From Marinomonas profundi (GTDB lineage: Bacteria > Pseudomonadota > Gammaproteobacteria > Pseudomonadales > Marinomonadaceae): a stretch of DNA of 64,000 nucleotides. Positions within the stretch are counted from its first letter, which is position 1; each line of letters opens with the position of its first letter. The translations under genes were made by a program, and so were the position numbers. The notes under the pieces were generated by a model. The model was not told the origin of the DNA. It saw nothing but the letters and a program-made list of their open reading frames with translations, and did no database searches. Location of the stretch: positions 1,684,578-1,748,577 of the forward strand of contig NZ_CP073013.1 of NCBI RefSeq assembly GCF_020694005.1, read 5' to 3'. This document shows positions 19,994-28,761 of this stretch, one piece after another.

Positions 19994-20941
19994 ATGCAAA
20001 CACAATCTTCACGTTGGCTTGGACACGGTTTATACCTAGTGATCATGGCTTTACTGGTTTCTGGTGTGTACTTCGCAGGTCAGAAGATCAATTACTCTTG
20101 GCATTGGGAACGCCTGTGGCCCTACATCATTAACACCGAATCCCAAGACATTGTGGCGATAACGGATGGCACCGCTGTGGTTAATAAAGCAGGCCGTTTA
20201 TCTATTGAACCCGATTATGGTGATGACTCCCAGATGGTTAATGCCTACGACACTCTAGTGGCTCGAGATGGTGATTTGATTTTCCAAGGGGACACCATTG
20301 CACGCATTGATGGCTGGCGCTTTGGCCCTATTGCAGAAGGATTATGGGTTACCATTAAAATCTCATTCGTCTCGCTGATATTTGCCGTGTTATTGGGGGT
20401 AATGTTTGGCTTGATGCGTGTGGCGCAGGGTCAAGTATGGCGAAATTTGGCGGTGACTTATGTGGAAGTCATCCGTGGTACGCCCCTGCTCGTACAGATA
20501 TTCATCGTGTATTTCTTTATTGGTACCGTATTTGATTTAGACCGTTTCACTTCTGGTGTCGCAGCCTTGTCTATTTTTACTGGTGCCTATGTTGCCGAGA
20601 TAGTAAGAGCTGGAATTCAGTCTGTTCCTGCAGGGCAAATGGAGGCGGCGCGCTCTCTTGGGATGAATTATGTGCAAGCCATGGTGTACGTCATCATGCC
20701 ACAGGCGATTAAACGTACCTTACCACCGCTCGCTGGGCAGTTTATTAATCTGATCAAAGACTCTTCGCTGGTGTCGGTTATTTCTATTACCGATTTAACC
20801 AAGGCGGGTCGCGAAGTCGTCAGCGGCAGTTTTGCGCCATTTGAAGTCTGGTTTACGGTCGCCGTTTTATATTTGGTGGTGACAGGCGGCTTATCTTTGC
20901 TTATTCAGTGTTTAGAAAAGAGGTTATCGGTCAGTGATTGA
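19994..20941 (+). CDS. Polar amino acid ABC transporter permease with an N-terminal extracytoplasmic insertion
   Basis: A 315-residue inner-membrane permease. The C-terminal two thirds is a standard HisMQ-type permease with [17 protein letters not shown] near residue 157 and the EAA loop around [22 protein letters not shown] near 217. The N-terminus is unusual: one membrane segment (about residues 10-28) is followed by about 80 soluble, probably periplasmic residues before the next segment. Only one permease gene is present, so it likely works as a homodimer. It overlaps the ATPase gene. The function of the inserted segment is unknown. Confidence 0.88.
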   Translation: MQTQSSRWLGHGLYLVIMALLVSGVYFAGQKINYSWHWERLWPYIINTESQDIVAITDGTAVVNKAGRLSIEPDYGDDSQMVNAYDTLVARDGDLIFQGDTIARIDGWRFGPIAEGLWVTIKISFVSLIFAVLLGVMFGLMRVAQGQVWRNLAVTYVEVIRGTPLLVQIFIVYFFIGTVFDLDRFTSGVAALSIFTGAYVAEIVRAGIQSVPAGQMEAARSLGMNYVQAMVYVIMPQAIKRTLPPLAGQFINLIKDSSLVSVISITDLTKAGREVVSGSFAPFEVWFTVAVLYLVVTGGLSLLIQCLEKRLSVSD

Positions 20942-20945
20942 TCCA

Positions 20946-21695
20946 ATGACAGAGCAATCTAACCTGCGCGCACTTATTAAAGCGCGTAAGGTAAACAAGG
21001 TTTTCCCTAATGGTTGCCACGCTCTTAAGGACGTTTCCTTAGATGTTCAGCCAGGTGAAGTGGTGGTTATTATTGGGCCAAGTGGTTCGGGTAAATCGAC
21101 CTTTTTACGTACCATTAATCAATTAGAAAGCATCACATCTGGCCGTATTTTGTTAGATCAAGTGGACCTTACTGATAAGCGCACCAACATCAATAAGGTA
21201 CGCGAAGAAGTGGGCATGGTATTTCAAGCGTTTAACTTGTTTCCCCATAAAACCGCGCTAGGCAATGTAATGTTGGCACCAATGCAAGTGCTTAAGCAAA
21301 GCAAGTCGGAGGCACGACGAACGGCCGTTGATTTGCTAGAGCGAGTTGGGCTTGCTGATCGCATGGGGAATTTTCCGTCACGTTTGTCTGGTGGCCAGCA
21401 ACAGCGCGTAGCGATTGCTCGTTCGTTAGCAATGAAGCCCAAAGTGCTTTTATTTGATGAGCCGACCAGTGCGCTTGACCCTGAAATGGTTGGCGAAGTG
21501 TTGGACGTGATGAAAGAACTCGCCCGTGCGGGAATGACTATGGTGGTAGTAACGCACGAAATGGGCTTTGCTCGTGAAGTCGCAGACCGCGTAGTGTTTA
21601 TGGAAGATGGAGAGCTTGTTTTAGAAGAATCCCCAGAGCGTTTCTTTCATTCTGATCATCCGCGCTTGCAACGCTTTTTAGGTCAGGTACTCTAA
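20946..21695 (+). CDS. Polar amino acid ABC transporter ATP-binding protein
   Basis: A 249-residue ABC ATPase of the GlnQ/HisP type that powers the transporter. Walker [10 protein letters not shown] lies near residue 44, the Q-loop in [13 protein letters not shown] near 89, the signature [15 protein letters not shown] near 145, Walker [13 protein letters not shown] near 167, and the H-loop in VTHEM. The ATG at 20946 is four codons after an in-frame GTG at 20934; both lie inside the 3' end of the permease gene, so translation is coupled. It closes the three-gene operon, and a LysR-type regulator follows on the same strand. Confidence 0.92.
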   Translation: MTEQSNLRALIKARKVNKVFPNGCHALKDVSLDVQPGEVVVIIGPSGSGKSTFLRTINQLESITSGRILLDQVDLTDKRTNINKVREEVGMVFQAFNLFPHKTALGNVMLAPMQVLKQSKSEARRTAVDLLERVGLADRMGNFPSRLSGGQQQRVAIARSLAMKPKVLLFDEPTSALDPEMVGEVLDVMKELARAGMTMVVVTHEMGFAREVADRVVFMEDGELVLEESPERFFHSDHPRLQRFLGQVL

Positions 21696-21731
21696 CGCTT
21701 CGCTTTTTTTGAACGATGGTTAAAGTACTAA

Positions 21732-22619
21732 ATGAACCAAAAGTCACTTCCTCCGTTAAATTGGTTAAGAACCTTTGAGGTCTCTGCGCGCAGCCTGAAT
21801 TTTACCAAGGCGGCACAAGAGCTGCACTTAACCCAAGGAGCTGTTAGTCAACAAATACGCTTGCTCGAAGGCCACCTAGGCGTATCCTTATTTACTCGCC
21901 TGCCTAGAGGGCTCGCGCTTACCGACGAAGGTATGTCTTATCTTCCGGTAGTACAGGATTCTATTTCCCGCTTGGCGGCAGCGACTAATGAGCTGTTTAA
22001 CCAAGATCAGCGAACCCCGGTTAAAATTCGCGGTAGCTTGTCTTTTTTCGTTCATTGGCTGGCACCAAGATTAACGAAATTTCATCGTCTGTACCCCAAT
22101 ATCGATATTCGATATATCAGCTCCCTGTGGGTGAAAGACTCAGAAGCCGATGATGACTTTGAAATTCGCTGGGGGAATGGTCAATGGCTAGGTTATGTAT
22201 CTCAGCGTTTAAGTTGGGACAGTTTATTTCCCGTCTGTTCACCCGAGCTGCTAGAGCGCTTACCGCTTAATACCACTGCTGATCTTGTCGACCATACTTT
22301 ATTGCATGTATTAGGTTACGAGGAGGGTTGGGGTTATTGGTTGTCTATGGTCAATGAAGCTGACGTAGATCCATCAAGAGGAATGCAAGTAGATACCCTA
22401 TTGGCGTCGTTACGTTTGGCAGAGCTGGGGATTGGTGTGGCTTTAGCAAGATCTTCCATGGTGGAAGATATGCTGGTTGATGGCCGTCTGGTAGAACCTT
22501 TTAACCTGCGTATTCCCGCGAGTGAATCCTTCTATTTGGTGCGTAAATCTGGTCCAGAAATCTCTGTGGAAGCCATGCAGTTTTTTGAATGGCTAGAGCG
22601 ACAAGCACATCTTTCTTAA
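21732..22619 (+). CDS. LysR-family transcriptional regulator (GcvA-like)
   Basis: A 295-residue LysR-type regulator. The N-terminal winged helix contains NFTKAAQELHLTQGAVSQQIRLLE near residues 24-47, with SLFTRLPRGLALTDEG after it; the C-terminal part is the usual inducer-binding domain. The wording of the N-terminus (PPLNWLRTFEVSARSLNFTKAA) resembles the GcvA/AmpR branch. It starts 36 bases after the ATPase stop, so it may be cotranscribed with, and regulate, the amino acid transporter. That target is inferred from position only. Confidence 0.88.
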   Translation: MNQKSLPPLNWLRTFEVSARSLNFTKAAQELHLTQGAVSQQIRLLEGHLGVSLFTRLPRGLALTDEGMSYLPVVQDSISRLAAATNELFNQDQRTPVKIRGSLSFFVHWLAPRLTKFHRLYPNIDIRYISSLWVKDSEADDDFEIRWGNGQWLGYVSQRLSWDSLFPVCSPELLERLPLNTTADLVDHTLLHVLGYEEGWGYWLSMVNEADVDPSRGMQVDTLLASLRLAELGIGVALARSSMVEDMLVDGRLVEPFNLRIPASESFYLVRKSGPEISVEAMQFFEWLERQAHLS

Positions 22620-22646
22620 ACAAATGTACCTTTTATAAAAATGTAG

Positions 22647-22686
22647 GTGACAGAATAAGGTGAATGACTTTGCCTTAGTCTGTCAC
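22647..22686. terminator. Inverted repeat between convergent lysR-type and qorB-like genes
   Basis: GTGACAGAATAAGG pairs with CCTTAGTCTGTCAC (one mismatch in 14) around a 12-base loop. It has no clear T run, so it may be a weak terminator or mRNA end structure. Confidence 0.5.
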
Positions 22687-22695
22687 TGCGTCAAC

Positions 22696-23541
22696 TTACA
22701 ACGCGGCTTTGATGCTGTCTTCAATGGACGTGGTTGGACGGCCAATCAGAGTCGATAAGTCTTTGCTGGCGCTGAATAAGCCGCCTTTGGAGGCGCCGAC
22801 TTCAGCGTTTGCAAGGATAGCGGCAAAGCCTTCTGGTAAGCCTGCGCCAACCAAAATCTTGGTGAATTCCGCTTCTGGAACATTGTGGTAGGCCACGGTT
22901 TTGCCTGACACCTTGCTGATGGTGGCGGCGTATTCGCTTAGTGTGAAAGCCTTGTCGCCAGCCAGTTCGTATACTTTGCCAGCTTGTCCGTCTTTTAACA
23001 GAACGACGGCTGCGGCGGCTGCATAATCTTCACGCGTTGCCGTAGCGAGTTTGCCCTCTTCAGTACAACCCACCACGCCGTGTTCTAACGCGGTGACTAG
23101 GCTCATTGTGTAGTTTTCTGAGTACCAGCCATTGCGCAGCAGTACATGAGGCACGCCAGACTCCGCTAATAGTTTCTCTGTCGCTAGGTGCTCTTCTGCC
23201 AAGATAAGGGGGGATGTGTCGGCCTTTAAAATGCTGGTGTAAGCAATCAAAGAAACACCCGCTTGTTTGGCGGCGTTGATGACATTGCTGTGCTGAGCAG
23301 TACGTTGACCGACTTCACTGGAAGAAATAAGCAATACTTTTTCTACGCCGGCAAATGCAGCCACTAGGCTATCGGGTTGCGAATAGTCTGCTTGTCTTAC
23401 TTGTACGCCTTTTTCAGCGAGATCTTTTACGCTGTCTGGGTTACGAACGGCGGCGATGATGTTGCTTGCCGCTGTTTTTGCTAAGAGGGAATCAATAACA
23501 AGACGGCCAAGTTGACCCGATGCACCAGTTACTAAAATCAT
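22696..23541 (-). CDS. qorB: NAD(P)H:quinone oxidoreductase type 2, QorB-like (NmrA family)
   Basis: A 281-residue atypical short-chain dehydrogenase of the NmrA family, closest in look to E. coli QorB (YtfG). The nucleotide-binding loop is VTGASGQLGRLV at the N-terminus, followed by AAVRNPDSV; YTSILKADTSPL and LRNGWYSENYT are typical of this branch. It probably reduces quinones with NADPH and protects against quinone or electrophile stress. It is divergent from an HxlR-type regulator with an 83-base gap, the same arrangement as ytfG-ytfH in E. coli. The symbol is by resemblance. Confidence 0.85.
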   Translation of the reverse strand: MILVTGASGQLGRLVIDSLLAKTAASNIIAAVRNPDSVKDLAEKGVQVRQADYSQPDSLVAAFAGVEKVLLISSSEVGQRTAQHSNVINAAKQAGVSLIAYTSILKADTSPLILAEEHLATEKLLAESGVPHVLLRNGWYSENYTMSLVTALEHGVVGCTEEGKLATATREDYAAAAAVVLLKDGQAGKVYELAGDKAFTLSEYAATISKVSGKTVAYHNVPEAEFTKILVGAGLPEGFAAILANAEVGASKGGLFSASKDLSTLIGRPTTSIEDSIKAAL

Positions 23542-23600
23542 ACTATTCTCCTTTGAATTTTACGTTGATGGAAGTAGAATATATCACTAACAAACTTTTA

Positions 23601-23612
23601 GTAAGTACATAC
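23601..23612. promoter_or_regulatory. Candidate HxlR operator in the qorB/hxlR divergent promoter
   Basis: GTAAGTACATAC is an imperfect palindrome (GTA..GTAC..TAC) just upstream of the hxlR-type gene. A half-site-like GTAAGTATG follows, reaching into the start codon. The position suits autorepression together with control of qorB; this is inference from position and symmetry. Confidence 0.4.
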
Positions 23613-23624
23613 AAAAAGGTAAGT

Positions 23625-24026
23625 ATGAAGAAAAATAATCAAGCCTATGACGAGATCAAACAGTCCGGTTTATCGGCTCAAATACATCGCGGTAATGTCT
23701 TCTCGGATAAGTGCCCTTCTCGTAATGTGTTGAATCACGTTACCAGTCGTTGGGGGGTTTTGGTTTTACTGGCCTTAAGAGATGGTCAAACACACCGTTT
23801 TAGTGAACTGAGACGAACGATTAATGGCGTCAGTGAAAAAATGCTCGCACAAACCTTGCAAGCGCTAGAACAAGATCGTTTTGTTTTGCGTACGGCTTAC
23901 CCCGTTGTGCCGCCGCATGTGGAGTACAGTTTGACCGCATTGGGGGCCGAGGTAGCGGTTCGAGTGGCCAGTTTAGCAGATTGGATTGAAGACAATATGG
24001 CTGATATTTTGAGGCGTGCATCATAA
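23625..24026 (+). CDS. HxlR-family transcriptional regulator (YtfH/QorR-like)
   Basis: A 133-residue winged-helix regulator. The family pattern is clear: C-P-S-R-N-V-L-NHVTSRWGVLVLLAL with a conserved N-terminal cysteine (DKCPSRNVL near residue 27), FSELRRTINGVSEKMLAQTL as the recognition region, and VPPHVEYSLTALG. Cysteine-based redox or electrophile sensing is known for some members (YodB, QorR types). The ATG at 23625 with AAAAAGGT in front is preferred; the longer frame from 23520 would overlap qorB. The divergent qorB-like gene is its probable target. Confidence 0.9.
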   Translation: MKKNNQAYDEIKQSGLSAQIHRGNVFSDKCPSRNVLNHVTSRWGVLVLLALRDGQTHRFSELRRTINGVSEKMLAQTLQALEQDRFVLRTAYPVVPPHVEYSLTALGAEVAVRVASLADWIEDNMADILRRAS

Positions 24027-24250
24027 CGCTGAGTGAATAGCCGTTGGCTTTTGTTGTGTTAGCTTTGTTTCAGTTGATAAGCCAGTCTGATGTTTGATTG
24101 CAATTTTAGAGCAAAAATTCTAACTTAGCGGTTACTAACGTGTCGAGTATCGAAACGATCAGACAAAGATACATATTCTAAAAAGACACTTATTTGAAAA
24201 AGCCCCTTTATTCAACAAGGATAAAGGGGAAAGACAATAAAAATAGGACC

Positions 24251-24451
24251 ATGATTTTGAACGAAGCAGATCGTAAATTTTTTCGCCCCAAATGGCGTCG
24301 TGTCGTGGCCACACTATTTTGTGCTGGCTGGACGGTGGTTGAGTGGTTTTCTGGAGAACCTTTTTGGGGCGTTATGGCCGCGGGTATTACGTTGTATTGC
24401 CTCTGGCACTTTTTCTATGCCTATGAAGAAAGCCAAGACACGCCAGAGTAA
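24251..24451 (+). CDS. Small conserved-looking membrane protein of unknown function
   Basis: A 66-residue protein starting MILNEADRKFFRPKWRR with an ATAGGACC ribosome binding site. A longer frame from 24194 (85 residues) is possible but lacks a good binding site. After the basic N-terminal stretch come two short hydrophobic segments (VVATLFCAGWTVVEWF and WGVMAAGITLYCLWHFFYA) and an acidic tail. The topology suggests a small inner-membrane protein. It stands alone between the hxlR-type gene and the convergent puuB gene. I do not recognise a named family; the coding call rests on the start context and membrane-protein composition. Confidence 0.65.
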   Translation: MILNEADRKFFRPKWRRVVATLFCAGWTVVEWFSGEPFWGVMAAGITLYCLWHFFYAYEESQDTPE

Positions 24452-24502
24452 CGCGCTTTGTTTGGCCCATTGCTGGTACATGGACCAAACGGTGTACGCT
24501 TT

Positions 24503-25786
24503 TCAAATACCGAGTTTATCGCGTATGTTGTAGTAGGCCGCGCCGACGGCGGTGTAAGGTATGCGCAGCAGGCGGCCGCCGGGGAATGGATATTGGGGCA
24601 TGCTGGCGAATACGTCGAAACGTTCGGTGTCACCGTGAATCGCGTCGGATAATATTTCACCCATTAAGTGTGAGTTGGTCACGCCATGGCCTGAGTAGCC
24701 TTGTGCATAGTAGAGGTTGTCGCCAATCTTGCCCACCTGTGGCATGCGCATCATGGTGAGGAGAAAGTTTCCCGTCCAAGCAAAGTCAATTTTTGTGTCT
24801 TTTAGCATGGGGTAGGTTTTCAGCATTTTGGGCACGATAATGGATTCAATTTTGCCCGGATCGCGGGCGCCATAAGTGGTGCCGCCGCCATAGATCAAAC
24901 GACCATCGCCGGATAAGCGGTAATAATCCAATAAATAGTTACAGTCTTCGACACAGTGATCGGTTGGTAACAGTTGTTTTTGGATTGCTTCAGGCAATGG
25001 CGCTGTCGCGATTACTTGTGTGCCACAGGGCATGGCTTTTTTTTCTATTTCTGGCAGCAAACCAAACAGGTAGGCGTTGCCAGCGACGACAATTGTATCG
25101 GCGATAACACTGCCTTGTTGGGTGATCACTTTGCCGGGTTTGCCTTGCTCAAGGCGAATGACTTGAGAGTCTTCGAAGATTTGCCCGCCCAGCTTTTCAA
25201 AGGCGTTGGCTTGGCCCAGTACCAGATTTAATGGCTGAATGTGCCCGCCTTTTCGATCTAGCAAGCCGCCTGCGTAGCGGTCTGTGCCGATATGGTCTTG
25301 GATGGACGAGGCGCTCAATAGTTCTAGCTCGTTATGACCGTGCTTTTCCCATAAGGCTTTTTTGGCTTTGAGGTCTTCAAATTGCTTTTTATTGCAGGCC
25401 GCAAAGAGGTTGCCATGTTTGAGGTCGCAGTCGATGTTGTATTTTTCGATACGATGACGAATCAGTTCCGATCCCGCAAAGGCCATTTTTGCCATTTTGT
25501 GGCCAATGTCTTCACCGTAGGTGTTGAAAATATAGTCGATGTCACGGTTAAAACTGTTGACGATTTGACCGCCGTTACGACCTGAGGCGCCAAAGCCAAT
25601 GCGGGCGCTTTCTACCACGATGACGCGTTTGCCCTTTTCTGCCAGGCTTAAAGCGGTCGAAATACCGGTAAATCCAGCACCAACAACGCACACATCGCAG
25701 CGCTGTTCACCTGTTAGTTGTGGGCGGATAACCTTGTCGTTGGCGGACGCTGCGTAGTAAGAGTTTGCATGAGTAGGGGCTGACAT
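24503..25786 (-). CDS. puuB: Gamma-glutamylputrescine oxidase (PuuB-like FAD oxidoreductase), copy 1
   Basis: A 427-residue DAO-family flavoenzyme. The FAD-binding fold is at the N-terminus (DVCVVGAGFTGISTALSLAEKG, followed by VVESARIGFGASGRNGGQI), and the C-terminal part has GYSGHGVTNSHLMGE, typical of PuuB and relatives. PuuB oxidises gamma-glutamylputrescine to the gamma-glutamyl aminobutyraldehyde, with release of ammonia and peroxide. It follows the aldehyde dehydrogenase gene by 12 bases on the same strand, so the aldehyde it makes is handed to that enzyme. A second, diverged copy lies at 30345-31622; the two may have different polyamine preferences. Confidence 0.88.
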   Translation of the reverse strand: MSAPTHANSYYAASANDKVIRPQLTGEQRCDVCVVGAGFTGISTALSLAEKGKRVIVVESARIGFGASGRNGGQIVNSFNRDIDYIFNTYGEDIGHKMAKMAFAGSELIRHRIEKYNIDCDLKHGNLFAACNKKQFEDLKAKKALWEKHGHNELELLSASSIQDHIGTDRYAGGLLDRKGGHIQPLNLVLGQANAFEKLGGQIFEDSQVIRLEQGKPGKVITQQGSVIADTIVVAGNAYLFGLLPEIEKKAMPCGTQVIATAPLPEAIQKQLLPTDHCVEDCNYLLDYYRLSGDGRLIYGGGTTYGARDPGKIESIIVPKMLKTYPMLKDTKIDFAWTGNFLLTMMRMPQVGKIGDNLYYAQGYSGHGVTNSHLMGEILSDAIHGDTERFDVFASMPQYPFPGGRLLRIPYTAVGAAYYNIRDKLGI

Positions 25787-25798
25787 ATCGGACCTCTC

Positions 25799-27289
25799 CT
25801 ATTTTAAGCTGATCCAGGTGTTTTTAATTTCCGTGTATTTTTCAAGCGCGTGCCAAGATTTATCTCGACCGTTGCCGGAGGCTTTCACCCCACCAAATGG
25901 CACCGTGGTATCGCCATCGCCCCAGGTATTGACCCAGACCATGCCAGATTCTAGTTGTCGGCTGACGCGGTGGGCGCGAGACAAGTCGTTGGTCCAAAGT
26001 GCTGCGCCAAGGCCGTATTTAGAGTCGTTTGCTAAGGCGATGGCTTCTTCTTCTGTGTCGAATGTCATCACCGCGAGCACGGGGCCAAAAATTTCTTCCC
26101 GGACAAATTCCATCTCATGGTTTGCGTCGGTGAAAATGGTTGGTTGAGCGTAATACCCCTGCCCTGCTTGATAGTCACGTACGCCACCCAAGGCGAGGTG
26201 GGCGCCATCGTTTAGGGCGCTTTCGATAAAGCGCGTCACCGTATCCAGTTGGGCTTTGTCGACCATGGGGCCCATTTTGGTGGCGGGATCCAGTGGGTCT
26301 CCTGGTACATAGACTTTGGCCGCTTCAAGCAGCGCTGCCATGAATTCGTCTTTGATGGTGTTTTGTATGTAGAGACGCGAGCAGGCGATACAGACCTCCC
26401 CTTGGTTGGTAAAGATGGCCGCCGCTGCGCCTTTGGCGGCCGCTTTGATGTCTTTGCAATCCTCAAATACCAAACACGGCGATTTACCGCCCGCTTCGAG
26501 CCAGACGCGTTTCATGTTGGACTGTCCGGCGTATTGCATCAGCATGCCAGCCACACGACTGGAGCCGGTAAACGCTAGGGTGCCAATGTCGTGATGTAAG
26601 GCTAGCGCCTTTCCTGCGGTATGACCAAAGCCTGGAAGGACGTTGAATACGCCATCTGGGACGCCCGCTTGCGTGGCTAATTGGGCAATTCTTAAGGCGC
26701 TTAATGGGGATTTTTCGGACGGTTTTAAAATAATACTGTTGCCCGCCGCCAGCGCGGGGGCGATTTTCCACATCACCATCATTAATGGGTAATTCCACGG
26801 AGTGATGATCGCCACAACGCCTAACGGCTCGCGACTGATAAGCGCAAGGTTGCTGGAATGGGTGGGCGCGATTTCGCCGTATAGTTTATCAATGCACTCG
26901 GCAGACCAGCGTAGGCAGTCGATGGAATCGGGCACGTCGATATTGACCATTTCAGAGATTGATTTACCCATGTCTAAGGTATCAATCAATGCCAATTCAT
27001 CTTGGTTTTCTTCGAGTAAATCAGCCCATTTTTGCAGGATACGTTTACGCTTACCGGGGGCCATGTCTGACCAGACGCCACGTTTAAAGGCGTCTTTGGC
27101 CGCTGCGGTGGCGAGGTTTACATCGGCTTCATCACAGCTGGCGACGTTAGCCAGTAACGATTCATCGCTAGGATTGATGCAAGCAAACGTTTCACCGCTT
27201 TGAGCGGGCGTGAAAGCGCCATTAATGTAAGCGTCAAAAGGCAGGCTAATGGTGTCGCGAAGGGCTTGCCATTCTTGGTAGGTTCTCAT
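25799..27289 (-). CDS. puuC: Gamma-glutamyl-gamma-aminobutyraldehyde dehydrogenase (PuuC-like)
   Basis: A 496-residue NAD(P)-dependent aldehyde dehydrogenase, the same size as E. coli PuuC (495). Visible motifs are TPWNYPL near residue 160, FTGSSRVAG near 237, the general-base glutamate in LEAGGKSP near 260 and the catalytic cysteine in FTNQGEVCIACSR near 295. It converts the gamma-glutamyl aminobutyraldehyde to gamma-glutamyl-GABA. It is the only aldehyde dehydrogenase of the polyamine island and is first in a two-gene unit with puuB. A palindrome about 85-110 bases upstream may be an operator. Confidence 0.88.
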   Translation of the reverse strand: MRTYQEWQALRDTISLPFDAYINGAFTPAQSGETFACINPSDESLLANVASCDEADVNLATAAAKDAFKRGVWSDMAPGKRKRILQKWADLLEENQDELALIDTLDMGKSISEMVNIDVPDSIDCLRWSAECIDKLYGEIAPTHSSNLALISREPLGVVAIITPWNYPLMMVMWKIAPALAAGNSIILKPSEKSPLSALRIAQLATQAGVPDGVFNVLPGFGHTAGKALALHHDIGTLAFTGSSRVAGMLMQYAGQSNMKRVWLEAGGKSPCLVFEDCKDIKAAAKGAAAAIFTNQGEVCIACSRLYIQNTIKDEFMAALLEAAKVYVPGDPLDPATKMGPMVDKAQLDTVTRFIESALNDGAHLALGGVRDYQAGQGYYAQPTIFTDANHEMEFVREEIFGPVLAVMTFDTEEEAIALANDSKYGLGAALWTNDLSRAHRVSRQLESGMVWVNTWGDGDTTVPFGGVKASGNGRDKSWHALEKYTEIKNTWISLK

Positions 27290-27372
27290 ACGTAATTCCT
27301 TTCTTTGGCGTTCAAGCAGAGCGCAAAATGTGTGGCCATGACAATAAACTAACTGAGTACGGCCACATCACA

Positions 27373-27396
27373 CCATATCCCCGTGGGGGTATATGG
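27373..27396. promoter_or_regulatory. Palindrome upstream of puuC, possible operator
   Basis: CCATATCCCC and GGGGTATATGG form an inverted repeat with one bulged base, separated by GTG. It lies about 85-107 bases in front of the puuC start and is not followed by a T run. Operator function is inferred from location. Confidence 0.35.
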
Positions 27397-27475
27397 TTAT
27401 TTTCTGGAGGCTAAGAGTGTGCCATGGGCTAAAAACCTTTTTCCCTTAGCACGACATAAAAACTGAGCGTAAAAC

Positions 27476-27510
27476 AAAAAATGCCTAGCATACAGTGCTA
27501 GGCATTTTTT
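27476..27510. terminator. Strong intrinsic terminator after potF copy 1
   Basis: A perfect 15-base-pair stem (AAAAAATGCCTAGCA and its complement) with a 5-base loop and T runs on both strands. It lies about 47 bases past the potF stop and separates the puuA-potF unit from puuC-puuB on the minus strand. Confidence 0.92.
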
Positions 27511-27556
27511 ATTGATTAGTGACTGACAGCGACGACTCAACATGCTCGATGCTATG

Positions 27557-28678
27557 TTAGCGTCCGGTTTTAATATCCGTCCATAAACGCACCATCAAAC
27601 GTTCGATTTTCAGCCCTCGTACTTTTTGAGCGAACAATTTCTTTTTCACGTCGTCGCTTGGGTAGATGCCTTTGTTATTCGCAATGTCTGGGTCTTGTAG
27701 ATCCATGGCGTCTAGGTTTGGGTTAGCGTAGGCGACGTAGTTTGAGACATCCGCAATGATCTCTGGGCGCAGTAAGAAATTAATAAAGGCATGCGCGGCG
27801 GCTTTGTTTTCGGCGTCTTTTGGTATCGCTAACATGTCAAACCAGATCTGCGTGCCTTCGTTGGGAATGCTGTACTCGATGTTGACGCCATTGTCCGCTT
27901 CAATGGCGCGATCTTGGGCTTGAATGACATCGCCAGACCAACCAATGGCCACACAAATTTCGCCATTGGCGAGGGCGCTGATGTATTGCGACGAATGGAA
28001 TTGGCCGATGTAGGGGCGCACGTTTTTGAGCAGCGTCACCGCTTCACTGTCCAAGGCATAGTCTTGAGGATTGCGACTATTGGGGTTTTTGCCCAAGTAA
28101 TTGAGCGTTAATGGGTACAGTTCATCGGGTGAGTCTAAAAACATAACGCCGCATTCTTGTAGTTTGGCCATGTTTTCAGGCTTAAACACCAGATCCCAGC
28201 TGTTGACCGGTGCGTCTTCTCCCAGCACTTCTTTTACTTTGTCGACATTATAACCAATGCCTGTGGTGCCCCATAAGTACGGCACGCCGTATTGGTTGCC
28301 TGGGTCGACGGCTTCAAGGAAGGACAATAAGTCGGGATCGAGATGGTGAAGATTGGTTAGCTGCTGTTTGTCCAGTTTATCAAACACCCCTGCTTGAATT
28401 TGACGCCCCATAAAAGACGCGGTGGGCACCACTAGGTCATAGCCGGAACGACCCGCCAGCAGTTTTGCTTCTAATACTTCGTTGCTATCAAAAACGTCTT
28501 CTATGACCTCTATGCCTGTTTCGTTGGTAAATCGATCAACTGTATCTTCGGCTATATAGTCCGACCAGTTGAACAGTTTCAGTGTTTCCGCGGTGGCGGG
28601 CGTTGCCATGGTGCCTAAAGTACAGACCAGACCTGCAATAGGTAATAGGTGACGCATTGGACGATATTTGTATGTCAT
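27557..28678 (-). CDS. potF: Polyamine ABC transporter periplasmic binding protein (PotF-like), copy 1
   Basis: A 373-residue PotD/PotF-family protein with an N-terminal signal peptide (hydrophobic run LLPIAGLVCTLGTMATPATA, cleavage near residue 30). The mature N-terminus ETLKLFNWSDYIAEDTV is typical of PotF, as are YDLVVPTASFMGRQ, VPYLWGTTGIGYN and CVAIGWSGDV. ATG at 28657 is an alternative start. It is preceded by puuA on the same strand and followed by a strong terminator, with no permease or ATPase genes attached, so it may share the PotGHI core encoded at 36.6-39.5 kb. Confidence 0.9.
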   Translation of the reverse strand: MTYKYRPMRHLLPIAGLVCTLGTMATPATAETLKLFNWSDYIAEDTVDRFTNETGIEVIEDVFDSNEVLEAKLLAGRSGYDLVVPTASFMGRQIQAGVFDKLDKQQLTNLHHLDPDLLSFLEAVDPGNQYGVPYLWGTTGIGYNVDKVKEVLGEDAPVNSWDLVFKPENMAKLQECGVMFLDSPDELYPLTLNYLGKNPNSRNPQDYALDSEAVTLLKNVRPYIGQFHSSQYISALANGEICVAIGWSGDVIQAQDRAIEADNGVNIEYSIPNEGTQIWFDMLAIPKDAENKAAAHAFINFLLRPEIIADVSNYVAYANPNLDAMDLQDPDIANNKGIYPSDDVKKKLFAQKVRGLKIERLMVRLWTDIKTGR

Positions 28679-28761
28679 GATTTGGTTCCTTTTATGATGA
28701 AGCCATGAAAACCATGCCGGGCTTTTATATCCCAGTCATGGCGTATCGCGGGTTAAGATGA

